A program made the position numbers and the translations under genes. The notes below the pieces were generated by a model. The model did not search any database. It saw only the letters and a list, made by a program, of their open reading frames with translations, and had not been told where the DNA came from. From Gigaspora margarita (Eukaryota > Glomeromycota > Glomeromycetes > Diversisporales > Gigasporaceae), in assembly GCA_009809945.1 (NCBI GenBank), contig WTPW01000557.1, forward strand, positions 59,552-123,551: a DNA stretch of 64,000 nucleotides, read 5' to 3'. Below, piece after piece: positions 11,401-21,555 of this stretch (position 1 is its first letter; each line of letters starts with the position of its first letter).

Positions 11401-14213
11401 CTTCTAGGGTGTAGGTATTTCAGAACCGCTTATGCTAAGTCGTTAAATTAGTAATTTAACCTTTGCAAATTATTAGAGAGTAAGTGTTTCACAGTTTTCA
11501 AAAAATAACTTGTGAGCATCGGAAATTGAATCCATAAATTGTTGCATATAAGAGACTTACACATATCTTGTATTAATTAGACGGTAATAAAAAAAGTTAC
11601 TTGGTTAAATCAAAAGCATATACATTAAAGATTTACCTTGCATGTTCAATTTTCCCGCACTCATTGAACAGATTGTGAGTTAATGTCAATCTTAAAAATC
11701 AAAATCTTATAAAATTTAAAATATTAACTCATTTATGTGTATTTAGGGCGTTAGTATTTAAAAATATTTGCCTCGAGTGGCCATAGCTAGGGTTTGGGGC
11801 ACGCTTTAAAAATTAGGCATGCCCTTTTATACTAATATGATAATAGGCCAATTATAAATATAAATACAGCAATTAGGTAGGGAAAAAAAACACTCACATA
11901 CAAGTATGCTCTAAGCTGAGAACATGCTTCTTATACCTATAAAATCTTTTTTTTTAAAATTATGTAATTAAATATAGTTTGCAACTTTCTAAAAATCTTA
12001 TATATTTGTTTAGTATCTATGTTTTTGGCCTTATCTAAGCTCATTAGCCAATCAAAATAACTTAAATATCACATGACAAGGGCATGCCTTTTGGACTTTA
12101 GGCATGCCCATGGGCATGCCCTAGGGGCATGCCCTTAGGGGCATGCCTCATGCCCCCGTGCCCTAAACCCTAGCCATAGCGTACCGTTTCAAATTAAGCA
12201 CTCTAAATTTAAGCACTATCATAATTTGTATAGTAACCAAAAATAAACTTTTCTTTTGCTTTCGACAAAAGATACGAAATTAAGCACCTGATAAAAAAAA
12301 AAGTTGTTTAATTTGGAATGGTATGGTATATCTATAATTAAATTACTTATCTCTTTAATGTTGTCTTAACAGTAAGTGAGTATTATGTGCAATTCAATTT
12401 AAAGTCAATGTGTAATACGTATATTAAATTTTTTGTTTTACTTTCATATTAATTACTAGATTTTATGTATAACTTTTTTTAATCATTGAAATCAAATTAA
12501 TAAAACTTATTCATTTATTAAATTATTAGAGAGTAAATATAAAGTCCATTTCTTTATATTCAATCTTATCATATTGGAAGAATTTAAATAAACTCTATGC
12601 TTTAAATTAGAAAGTAAGTATAAATTTATTCTTTCAATTATGATTTAAGTTCAAACTTTTAATTATTGTATATTTAAAAGAGAGTGAGTATAGATCAGAT
12701 CATTTCTATAAAAGAATCATTGTGAAAATTTAATTGGTTAATTACATATTAAATTGTCAGTTTGTAAGTATCAAATACTGAAATCATTTAATTTAATAAG
12801 ATTAATCATTAAATAATTTTCTTTTAATTTAAGAGGAAGTAAGTTTATATCAGTTAAGAGGATACAATAAAGCTCTATATAATACTTAATTTTTTAAACC
12901 ATAAGGAGGTGAATATAAACTTTTTTTAAGTTTATTTATTAAAAGAAAAAATGCTACACTTCTAATCACTTGTTCATGAATTAAAAGCGGGTATGAATTT
13001 ATTTTGTTAAAGAGATTTAAATCAAATAATGCAATTTACCATAATCATTTTTATTTTAAATTACCAGTTTGTAAGAATAAAATTTCAAAATCAATACATC
13101 AAATATTTGCTAATAATATACAACTATTTACTTATTACAGGACGTAAATATAATTCCATTTTATAATTTTGATAGTATTAATGTTAATTTGTACAACATA
13201 GGGTATTATTACTATAATCCCTGCGATTTTGAAAATAATATAATTTAAAATTTTCTTACTTTTCTAATTACCAGAGAGTAAGTTGATCAATTACTTTTCA
13301 TTTAAAACCGATAATTACAATCGAAAAATTTTCTAGATTTTGAGTATTTTTATTTTTATCCATCATTACATTTATAACTATTTTAATAAATATGCTCACT
13401 TATTATCAGAATGTAAGGAAAAAAAAAATTTTTTTGTCTATTTATTGAGCGAATTATGATTGACTAAACTTTATTCATTTGATTTAAAAGGAAGTAAGCA
13501 TAAAATTTATTATTTATAATTTATTCAATCAATAATAAGATTTGTAACCCTGTAATCGATTCAAATATTAAATTAAGGCAGTAAGTATATAATTTATTTT
13601 TTTATTTATAACAATGGATTGATTATTAAATATTAAAATTAACAATTTTGTTTCAAAATATAAAGAGTATTAATATAAAGATTTAATTAATTTATATTAA
13701 ATTATATTTTTAATTATCTGTTGTAATAAATTATTAGATTGTAAGTATTTAAGCCCAATTTGAGATATTTAGTTTATCAGAGCACAGTAAAGATTATTAT
13801 TCAATTCTAATTGTTTTTATGCGTTAAATTAGAAGGTAAATAAAATTTATACATAATTTATCAAGAAATGTTAATTAAAACGCTTGTGTCGTTTCACGAT
13901 AACTAGCATGTGAGTATATAACTGAAGAAGTTTATCACCAAATGATACTGTATTCAAAATTTACCTACGTTATATTTAAAGGACGTAAGTATGGACTTAT
14001 TTCAATGCATTAATTCAAGGCTTTATTATTAAATAATTATTTTTTTTGTATAAGGGCGTTAGTATAAATTTTATGTTATTATGAAGGCTTATTATAAAAT
14101 AATTAAACACTATTTTAATTAATATAAATTGTATTATTGTTTATTTTTTTATAATAAGATAGCTGCGCAGCATGGATGCCGCGCAGGACCAGTACGATCA
14201 GCAATATTTGTGA
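5454..14213 (+). CDS. Candidate gene made almost entirely of three-nucleotide exons
   Basis: Function unknown. Seen directly: about 62 sites where a 3' splice signal (mostly TTATTAG, TTACTAG or TCAG) is followed by exactly 3 nt and then a 5' splice signal (consensus GTRAGTATAA). Typical spacing is 66-100 nt, like the 69-82 nt introns of the conventional gene at 134-2122. The spacers between sites share no sequence with each other. The locus opens with ATGAGTGAAGG at 5454-5464 (donor GTAATAAG) and closes with a 51-nt GC-rich exon ending in TGA at 14211-14213. Joined in the phase set by the first exon (all introns phase 2), the triplets contain no stop. The other two phases have at least two and about six. 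From 8681 on the joined reading includes ENLIRSLDLEEGDV, then RENVLGFEDRSDL, then LAKLEKDLKSGL. A phase change of +1 near the 3' end is needed to enter the terminal exon as LRSMDAAQDQYDQQYL. The region 6.0-8.7 kb is ambiguous. It could instead be a non-coding intron array or a decaying gene. Confidence 0.55.
6373..6733 (+). repeat. Minisatellite, 7 x 51 bp
   Basis: There are seven perfect or near-perfect 51-bp units (GGTTCTAATGTGTTATAAAA ... CTGAATTCTAGAA). It lies in one intron of the micro-exon locus. Each unit boundary reads CTAG, AAG, GTTCTAAT, which has the layout of the locus's own acceptor-triplet-donor junctions with a weak donor. The last boundary ends in GTATATATG. Confidence 0.9.
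6825..7366. mobile_element. hAT-type MITE in an intron of the micro-exon locus
   Basis: The inverted ends are TAGTGTTACAAGCTGATTAA (left) and TTAATCGGCTTGGAACACTA (right). The flanking 8-bp direct repeat AATTCATT lies at 6817-6824 and 7367-7374. The interior carries many GGCTAAGCGGCTA-like words. Removing it leaves an intron of about 107 nt between AAG 6730 and TTG 7391. Confidence 0.8.
8059..8468. mobile_element. Long-hairpin MITE with TA flanks
   Basis: The two arms of about 190 bp are inverse complements around a centre near 8260 (TGGTGCAAGACATC ... GATGTCTTACACCA) and are flanked by TA. It has no coding capacity and lies in the interval between triplets TGA 7930 and GGA 8681. Confidence 0.8.
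8471..8680 (+). other. Coding-like patch between MITE and triplet GGA 8681
   Basis: The stretch at about 8511-8640 is richer in G+C than its surroundings. One frame reads NLNIYEDLSIPHTIMQKANH and onwards; another, starting after ATGCAG, reads TLFGAVTNIRSVKLEIQKLQ. It may contain one larger exon of the micro-exon gene or a relic of another element. The donors available are GTAACC near 8579 and GTGTTA near 8597. I cannot choose between them. Confidence 0.3.
8681..11749 (+). other. Triplet exons, central block
   Basis: Starts: GGA 8681, AAA 8772, AAT 8942, TCG 9402, AAG 9480, TTT 9550, GGA 9640, TTT 9716, GGA 9792, AGA 9870, AGG 9948, AGA 10048, CGT 10141, CTT 10210, GAG 10358, AGA 10432, GAA 10513, TGT 10601, TTT 10673, TCG 10855, TTC 11167, GGA 11258, CTT 11336, GGT 11408, AGA 11477, ACG 11581, ATT 11672, GGC 11747. 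One longer exon of 12 nt fits at 10757-10768 (AG before it, GTAAGTATAA after it). Three positions keep the triplet spacing but have lost the acceptor AG: CTT 8861 (AT), CAT 10286 (TG) and CTT 11509 (AA). Confidence 0.65.
10923..11079. mobile_element. Short MITE with TA flanks
   Basis: The ends CACTCTACCCTCATTATAG and CTATAATGAGGGCAGAGTG are inverted copies, flanked by TA on each side. It sits in an intron of the micro-exon locus. Confidence 0.8.
11788..12172. mobile_element. hAT-type MITE rich in GGCATGCC
   Basis: Ends TAGGGTTTGGGGCACG and CGTGCCCTAAACCCTA, with an exact 8-bp target duplication GCCATAGC at 11780-11787 and 12173-12180. The right part repeats GGGCATGCC. It lies in an intron of the micro-exon locus. 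Confidence 0.85.
12182..12328. mobile_element. Second small MITE adjoining the previous one
   Basis: The imperfect inverted ends are TACCGTTTCAAATTAAGCA and TGTTTAATTTGGAATGGTA. It begins immediately after the target duplication of the neighbouring hAT MITE and probably uses TA as target. Confidence 0.55.
12373..14057 (+). other. Triplet exons, 3' block
   Basis: Starts: TAA 12373, AGA 12530, AAA 12611, AGA 12681, TTT 12761, GAA 12836, GAG 12906, CGG 12988, TTT 13068, GAC 13141, AGA 13275, AAT 13410, GAA 13491, GCA 13578, ATT 13738, AAG 13833, CAT 13907, GAC 13982, GGC 14055. Two positions have donor GT changed to TT (ATT 12460, ATT 13336). Two sites fit as 1-nt exons: G at 13202 (AACATAG before, GTATTATT after) and A at 13666 (ATATAAAG before, GTATTAAT after). 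One of them, or a 7-nt exon at 12460-12466, would shift the frame into that of the terminal exon. Confidence 0.6.
14163..14213 (+). other. Proposed terminal coding exon of the micro-exon gene
   Basis: After acceptor AAGATAG, 51 nt read LRSMDAAQDQYDQQYL and stop (TGA). The stretch is much richer in G+C than its surroundings, and the compositional change coincides with this stop. A second frame (TGC GCA GCA TGG...) stays open for about 20 codons more, to a TGA near 14275. That would avoid any phase change, but it runs on into AT-rich DNA. Confidence 0.5.
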
Positions 14214-14401
14214 GAATACTTCATTCAATTTACCTATTAAGATATCTGCACTGATAAATTTAATACAAACAAAATGAACCTCAGCGTACTAGAACAAAAG
14301 CTTACATTTACCACAAGATTTTATTAAGTAAAATGCCCTATTTTACAAATATTTCAATAGTCTATTATGTTTTAAAAGTATATATATAATATTGATTATT
14401 T

Positions 14402-14554
14402 AATATCTTGGGTCACTTGTATTAGTGGATTGATCCTTGACAATGGACATGGCTGATACTGATCGGCTGCTTACGCAGCCAATCAGTATCAGTCATGTAT
14501 TTCCGTTACTATTGTCAAGGATCAATCCACTAATGCCCAATGACCCGAGATATT
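14402..14554. repeat. Near-perfect hairpin element
   Basis: The arms AATATCTTGGGTCA... and ...TGACCCGAGATATT pair through GATTGATCCTTGACAA and GATACTGAT..ATCAGTATC. The loop is at about 14467-14482 (GGCTGCTTACGCAGCC). It lies 190 nt downstream of the proposed end of the micro-exon gene. Confidence 0.75.
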
Positions 14555-14599
14555 ATTATTATGAATTTATTTGGTATCTGAGTTGTTAAGATTGAATTA

Positions 14600-16300
14600 G
14601 TTTTGCTTTTTGTGAAATTATCACACTTGCAGGTTATTACAAAAAATTTTGCTACAAACCTTACTTGATATTTCAGTATGTGGTTAAGTTGGTTCATATT
14701 CAAATTATTGTGATTACTATCATGAAAATTCTGTTATAGAACTTACTCTTCCAATGATATCCCATTTTTGTTAAGGTTAAATCAATTTGTATTTGAATTA
14801 TTGGTAATTCATTCTAAATTAGAAATTGAAATTCTAATTTATATTGAGTTATTGTAAGAAAACTGAGAACTTACTATTGTAGTAACCACAGTATGTGGAT
14901 GAGTTAGTTTGCATCGAATTATCGTGGTTTCTCTATGATTTGGTGTTTCAGGCGAAACTAATTTTCAAATTCAAAATGTTTTGCACCGAAGAATTTTAGT
15001 TTCGCCCTATAAGTCCAAAACCTCTGAACTAGTTTTGCCCTGCAAATTTGAGTTTCGTCCGAAACACTAATATGATTAAGGTTGAGTTAGTCTGCATTCA
15101 CATTATTAAAAATTTTTTTATTAATTATTGTAAAAAACTATTAAAAAAACTTACTTCTTATTTTAGCAATCACATCAGGTAATTTATTTTGAGTTGGTTT
15201 ATCAAATTATCATAAGTCTTAAAAATTTTTCCTAAATTAACCCACGAACTATTATCAGAATTACATTATTTTGGTGCTATTCGATTTGTCTTATGAAGAC
15301 AAAACAAATGGTACAAAAACAAAAAAATGTTCTGTTACAAACTTACTCGATATCTAGTATGCAGTTAAGGATTGAGATGATTTGCAATGAATTATTGTGA
15401 TTTTATTATGAATTACTGCAAAAAATTCTCTTACAGAATCTTCTCACTATTACAGTATGTGGTTAAGGTTGAATTAATTAGTATCAAAATAAGAGTAGAA
15501 GTTGACTTCATAACCCGTGTCTTGAATTCTGTTTAGTATAACCCAGTTAAAGAAAGAAAGGTCAAATTAATTACCTTTTATAAAAACATAAATCGATTAA
15601 ACCTTTAATTACCTGATTTATCGAACAATTAATCTGTTCCATTGTTAGATTAATCAGCTGCATCATCTAATTTCACCCTTTATCACATTATGATCATTAG
15701 TATTACATTAGAACCTTTCATCCTTTGCGACTAGAATAAAGAAAAAGAATTATATAAATGGAATGACATTTGAACTACTAACAGAAGAACTATTCACAAG
15801 AAATCCCAGAAATACTTATCTTCATTCGACCACACTGCATCAAGACCCTAAAAGAATCTTGAGACTCAGACCAAATCAACTATGCACTTTTTGCCTACTA
15901 ATTAAAGGTTCAAGAGTCTTACACAATTAAAAGGCATTGGTTTGATTAGATAGAGGTGTTGTTAGTGGTTTTTAACCGTATACCCAATGCCCATACTCTT
16001 ACAACGTGTATTATGTAATGATGAAAAGGTGAATTAGTATGTATTAGAATTATCACAATTTCTATCATGAATTTACTGTAAAAATCCTGTTACAAACTTA
16101 CTCAGCATATAATATATTTTAAGGTTGAGTTTCACGAAATTATTGTGACTTCTATCAAGAATTATTGCAAAAAATTCTCATACAAAACTTGCTCGTTATT
16201 CTAATAATCACAATATGTGGTTAGGGTTGAGTTAGTTCATGTTGAAATTATAGCTTCTATCATGATTTACTGTTATGTAACTCACTAATGCATGTTATTA
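14600..16300. repeat. Degenerate repeat array with minus-strand GTAAGT words
   Basis: A phrase of roughly 100-150 nt (TATGTGGTTAAGGTTGAGTT, then ATTATTGTGATTTCTATCAT, then GTTACAAACTTACTCG) recurs near 14640-14760, 14870, 15110-15180, 15350-15470, 16070-16160 and 16190-16270. An unrelated stretch at about 15490-16010 interrupts it. ACTTAC in each unit is GTAAGT on the minus strand. Unlike the micro-exon array, the bodies of these units resemble each other. Confidence 0.55.
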
Positions 16301-17022
16301 ACGTTGTCCATGGCTCAATCTAATTACAAAAGATACAAAGTGTAAATGACGAATGGAAGTTGATTTTTTAAATCTCAAAATACAAAGTGTGTGTAACAAA
16401 CGAAAGTCAATTTTTAAAAATATATATATATAAATAAATGACAACTGATTATTATTAATTCGTAGTAATAGATTAATTACTAATTATGACGAAACTATTA
16501 CGACATTTAACATGCAATAATTACAGATTTAAATAGTTTCATTCTAATCATATTTTAAATTTTCACACATTCTGATTACGGTTTTTGGAATAGCTAATCA
16601 AAAACGGCAAAGTGCCAAAAACATTTTATTGATATTGATAACTGATAATCGAAAAACATCAAACATCAATTGATAACCCCCTTATTAGGAATAGTTTCAT
16701 ATATCATAAATCACGCATAATTTCAAAAAAGTATCCCATACTATTAGTCAATTACAACATATAATGTCATTTTTGACAAGATATTTCCCACCATCATTCA
16801 ATGTGCATTACACATGCACGTGTTGTCATCCCGTGTCGTCAGAATCATCATAACCCCTACCTGAATTGGAAAATAAAAACTATTACCCACACTAAAAAAG
16901 GATTCTTCAAAAATCAGCATAGTGGACATCAACTTTGACGAGCATAAACCATACCTCTCACATTTCATGTTACACATTCATATGATCGTACTGGTATAAT
17001 AAGATTTTTTTCTTGATATTTT
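16301..17022. other. Unassigned region
   Basis: AT-rich DNA between the repeat array and the hAT element. No gene, hairpin or tandem repeat is supported. Confidence 0.3.
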
Positions 17023-17084
17023 GTTACAAATAGAGGTTGGAACCAGTTTTATTTATAAGATTTGAATTTATCCTCTTGTCAAAA

Positions 17085-17345
17085 ATCAGACCCAGTTTTA
17101 AACCGAATTTAAATAAAACTGGATTATTTGAATTTGCGGTTGTAATAAATTTGCAAACCTGGATCAACCTGAATTTAATAAAACCAGATTATTCGGATTT
17201 GCGGTTGTAATAAATTCGCAAACCCAGATCAGCCTGAATTTAATAAAACCGGATTATTCAGATTTGCGGTTGTAATAAATTCGCAAACCCGAATCAACCC
17301 GAATTTAATAAAACCAGATGTTTCGGTTTTGCGGTTATAACAAAT
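17085..17345 (+). repeat. 65-bp tandem repeat near the left end of the hAT element
   Basis: About four units of 65 bp, recognisable by GCGGTTGTAATAAATTCGCA at 17136, 17201, 17266 and 17331. The position just inside the terminal repeat suggests a subterminal transposase-binding region. Confidence 0.8.
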
Positions 17346-18389
17346 AATAATCCAGACAATACATAGTATTTAATAAGTTTCAGAACTTTATAAACTTTAT
17401 TTAGCTTTTCGACTTCTTTTGCTCAGTTTTATTGGCAGATTTATACCTGTTTTTCATATAATTTTGACCGAATCATTAAGTTTATTGATGCCTGCCTGAG
17501 TCAGTAACTTAATGATATGATCAAATTATATAATTCCTGAAATATCTGAAAAATATCAGCAAATGATTTTTTGACTTATTTGATTAGTTAGCGATTTGGT
17601 ATGAGGTATATAAAAGATAAATATTTTTATCTTACATGTATAATATACTTGCTCTATAGATAACTTTGTCATTGCATGTTGACTCATTCAACATTCGTTT
17701 GAATATTGAAAATGCTGTTGTCAACCAATAAATATTTAAAAAAAAACACCAGATATAAAATAAACTTTTTATAATAAACATATTACCGAATAAATGCTAA
17801 TATTAAAAAAAGTTAAATATGACCAAGAATTTGTCGATTGGTTTAAAATGCTGCATTCAATCAGAGATATTCATTCGTGTCTTATTATATTTGATTTTAA
17901 ATTTACATCAAATTTTATTGAATGTATTAATGCCAAATACACTAACTTTTGAATCAGCTGAAAAATCATTTGGTAAATTTTTTATCAGGTGTTCCAGGAA
18001 TTATGAAAAAAATTGTAATTAAAGTTTTTACATGCACTGTATCACCGCACCGCTATATTCATATATTTCTTTTCAGCTTAACACTATCCAATTTTAATCA
18101 AGAAAATGCAGCATTTATTGTCACAATCAATGTGTTGTGCACTGTGTAATAATTGAAAATGCCTAATTGAAAATAAGAATTATCAGTGTATAAAAGAAAG
18201 GAGATAAATAAACATAGATAAAGTAGAAGAGTACTTATTTCTTATTTTTATGCATTGGATTGTTATCACGTGAACAGAATATGATCTTTAGCTAGTGTAA
18301 AACGGAGTGTAATTAACAACGTAAAAATGATGGTATTCATAAAAAATAGGTAATAAAAGTTAAAGTCAATATTATATGAGCATTATGAT
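17346..18389 (+). other. Left internal part of the hAT element
   Basis: Mostly featureless. At about 17818-17970 one plus-strand frame reads KYDQEFVDWFKMLHSIRDIH and continues for about 30 codons to a stop. This looks like a decayed coding fragment, but I cannot name it. Confidence 0.3.
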
Positions 18390-19227
18390 TAGTGATGTGC
18401 CATTAATATAATACCTAAAAATTTTTAGCATACAGTACGTACAGTACGTACAGTACAGTTCATAGGCAGACTTTCGTCTGATTGGCTGATGTAAATCAAT
18501 TGCCCAGGTAACTTATTTATACACTTTAAAGTACTTTTTTAAATTGTAACGTTTCTCTAACAAAGATTCGTGTAAAAATCATCTTTAGCTTCAAACGAAC
18601 GCTAATATTAACTCTACAAAATAATTTCAAGTAATCTCTAAATTTGACAGACTTTACTTAGAAGGCAAAATATGCTTCTTGTTTATTGGACAATACGAAC
18701 TTATTTTTATAAAAACACTGTAGATAGTCAACGAACTAAAAGAAAGGTAAACCAAAGAATGTATTTGTATTTGTTAACGACTCAATTGAGTTGATCTAAA
18801 TAAACAACTACTAACCGTTTACCTTGGCATAGTAGGTGCAAGCTTGTTATAGCGAAAAAATTTGGGGTTATATTTAAGTTAGTTTGGTTCTTGTAATGTT
18901 CTTGGGTCTATTGATCGTAGGTGGTAGATTTGTGCTTATTGACAATAAAACATATTATGTATGTGCTTGGTTTTCACGAAAAATGTTATTTCTCACATTT
19001 CGTGTATATGTTTTAGTTATATAACGTAAAATTTTGACATTTTTGCTTCTTTCGCATATACGTATCCCAGTACTTTGTTTTNTATATAATATTAATAATG
19101 TAATTCAGTAATTTAATTGGTTAATAATCACGGGCAATCACGGGTAGATCTACAAAAATTAACCAATCAAACGAATGTCTTCCTATGACAGTACAGTACG
19201 TATAGTACTGTACGCGGCACATCACTA
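18390..19227. mobile_element. Nested non-autonomous hAT element
   Basis: 12-bp ends TAGTGATGTGCC and GGCACATCACTA, flanked by the 8-bp duplication ATTATGAT at 18382-18389 and 19228-19235. Subterminal GTACAGTACG words occur at both sides. No coding region is seen. One N lies at 19082. Confidence 0.85.
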
Positions 19228-20925
19228 ATTATGATGTAATTGATTTGTCGAGTTTAATATATATATGGAAAGTAATAGCGATAGTTTATATCTGAATGTT
19301 TTCTTTTACAGGATTGTAAAGATGACATTACAATTAAAACTTATGTTAATACATTTTTTTTAATAAAGAAAATTTGAACATGACTTTTTGTTATTGGTTT
19401 AATTACTAAACCACCGATTCTAACATGCATTAATTAATTGATAAGGCTCTTTGAATGAGAATTTGGCCTGAATAATCAAGAATTTTACCAAATGAATCTT
19501 TCTACGATAGTCACTTGGTCCAAGAATGGGCTGGGAATTTTTTACTTTGTCTATATTAGTACTACTTATATTATTTTATTACTTTTTTACAATTGCTTGT
19601 TTTGCGAATAGGTTTTAATATACTGACTCCATCGTGAGGGCTATTCACTATTGTCAGGTGACCACATAGTCATAGATAACAATTATCCAGGAAATTAATA
19701 TATAATAATTTTTACTTGAACACAAGGTTAATTAATGATGAATATATAAACAAAAGATCGAATTTTATGATTTTATTAATATAATATAGAGAAGAAAAAA
19801 GAATGTTTAATCTTATTAAGACAATTGTTACCATCAAACCTTATTGAAATTATAGTATAAGAAACAATTTTATTTATTTTAATTGTTCAAATCAAATGAT
19901 ATTATTATATGGCTTTTCGAATTAAAGCGAAATGCCAATAATAATTTTATAAAGCTTTAATATATCAAAGCTTTGCCCAAATTTTATGGTTCTTCGGGCT
20001 TAAACATACCAAAATGCTTACTGTTTCTTTCTAAAAACAGTACCTGATTAACCAAATCAGGAGAAAATTGAGTACATTTTGCAGATATATGGTTACTAGC
20101 ATCTGAGAACAATCTTTCGCTAGGGACGGATGTCGCAGGTATTGACAAATATTTTTGTGCTAGGTGAGATAAAACAGGAAATCCACTCTGATTCACATCC
20201 CACCACTTTAAAGGATCCTGGTCAACGGCAATTTGCTAGAGTTTTTTATAACGTGAAACTTCATCTTCTTCCTCAGCTATATATGAATTACCGGCCACTT
20301 GTTTTTCTAAGGCTTGAAAAAAATCTTCATCATCTGAACAATCACGAGTAGATGTTTGTTCAATACTAATGATACTTGTTTGAAAATCCCCTTTTATAGA
20401 ATCATATTGTGTTTGTAATAGCTCATATAACATTTCTTTTTCTTCAAATTCATCCCACTTAAAATCTTTAAAACGGGGATCAAGTAGTATTGCAATTCGA
20501 ACTAAATCTGATGGAGTTGGCCATAGTTCTTCTAATGATAAGTAAATAGCAGCCCGAACTTTTTGAAGGAGACCAGTGGTACTAGCAACTGGTAGATATT
20601 CAATACGATTGAAATCATCTACATTTACTACTTTTTTATTCTTACAATCGCTATTTGTTCTTTTTTTACCTTTTCCTCTTTCTCTTCCTTTGGTTATACG
20701 TATTTTTTGTCGAAATTGGTGATGAGCATATTGCCAATGTTGTCGTGAACCACCAGTTGGAATTTTATCGCCATCACTAATTGAACTATCAGACTCCTCT
20801 TCACTAATATTTTCACATTGGGGTCCATATATTAAATCAAGGTATGTATCATAACTTTCCTCATTTTCAAACTTAGGAGCGAATGACTTTTTTAATAATT
20901 CGACATAAGAGTGAACAAGACTTAA

Positions 20926-21274
20926 GGGTAGGGTGAATGTAGATCATTTCTTATATAAGTAGATCAACCAAAAAAATATTATACAAAAATTGAACACATG
21001 TTACATATAAAAGTTTTTAAAAATATAATCAATTTTTATAAAAGTTTTGGGGTAGATATATTAACCCTCTAATTCTAATTAGAATAATTTGAACCCCTGT
21101 ATTATTTTAAAAAAACATACTTGCATATATCATTAATTCTTCCTAGGTTGATTGAAATTTGCCTAGGTTACACAATATAAATATCATATGATCATCACCT
21201 GATTTCAATTGAATGTTATTGTAAAAAAATTAGTAACGGGATCTTAGTAAAAATGATCGATGTTCACCCTACCC
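20926..21274. mobile_element. MITE with TTAA flanks inside the transposase
   Basis: Inverted ends GGGTAGGGTGAATGTAGATC and GATCGATGTTCACCCTACCC, flanked by TTAA at 20922-20925 and 21275-21278 (the target duplication typical of piggyBac-type elements). It splits the transposase reading between CGAKYYCTL and SLVHSYVELL. A related element lies at 55750-56244. Confidence 0.8.
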
Positions 21275-21555
21275 TTAAAGTACAATAATACTTGGCTCCA
21301 CAGATACGACGTGTTATTTTTTCAAACGGTGATAAAAGTTTTACTGCATCCTGAAGAAATCTTATAAAAAAAGTTCAACAATAGTAATTAGTATAAATAG
21401 GGGGTTCAAAATTAAAAAAAAGAACAATTAGTATATTTTAGAAATAAACTAAAAATAATATCTAAGAAGAGAATTTTCTCTGCGCATACTAGTAATTAAT
21501 AATTAAGTAATCGTATAACTAAAATACTAGTAAATATTAAAACGTTCACCGTGGT

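Noticed and set aside
5540..14060. CRISPR-like or satellite interpretation of the 8.5-kb array
   Set aside because: Only the splice-like junction is shared; spacing varies from 66 to over 100 nt, the bodies are unrelated, and the junction has a variable triplet in its middle. Neither a CRISPR array nor a satellite looks like this.
17819..18149. Two plus-strand open frames of 66-67 codons in the hAT element
   Set aside because: They are out of frame with the only protein-like reading there (KYDQEFVDWFKML), which is itself short and stopped; reported only as a possible fragment.
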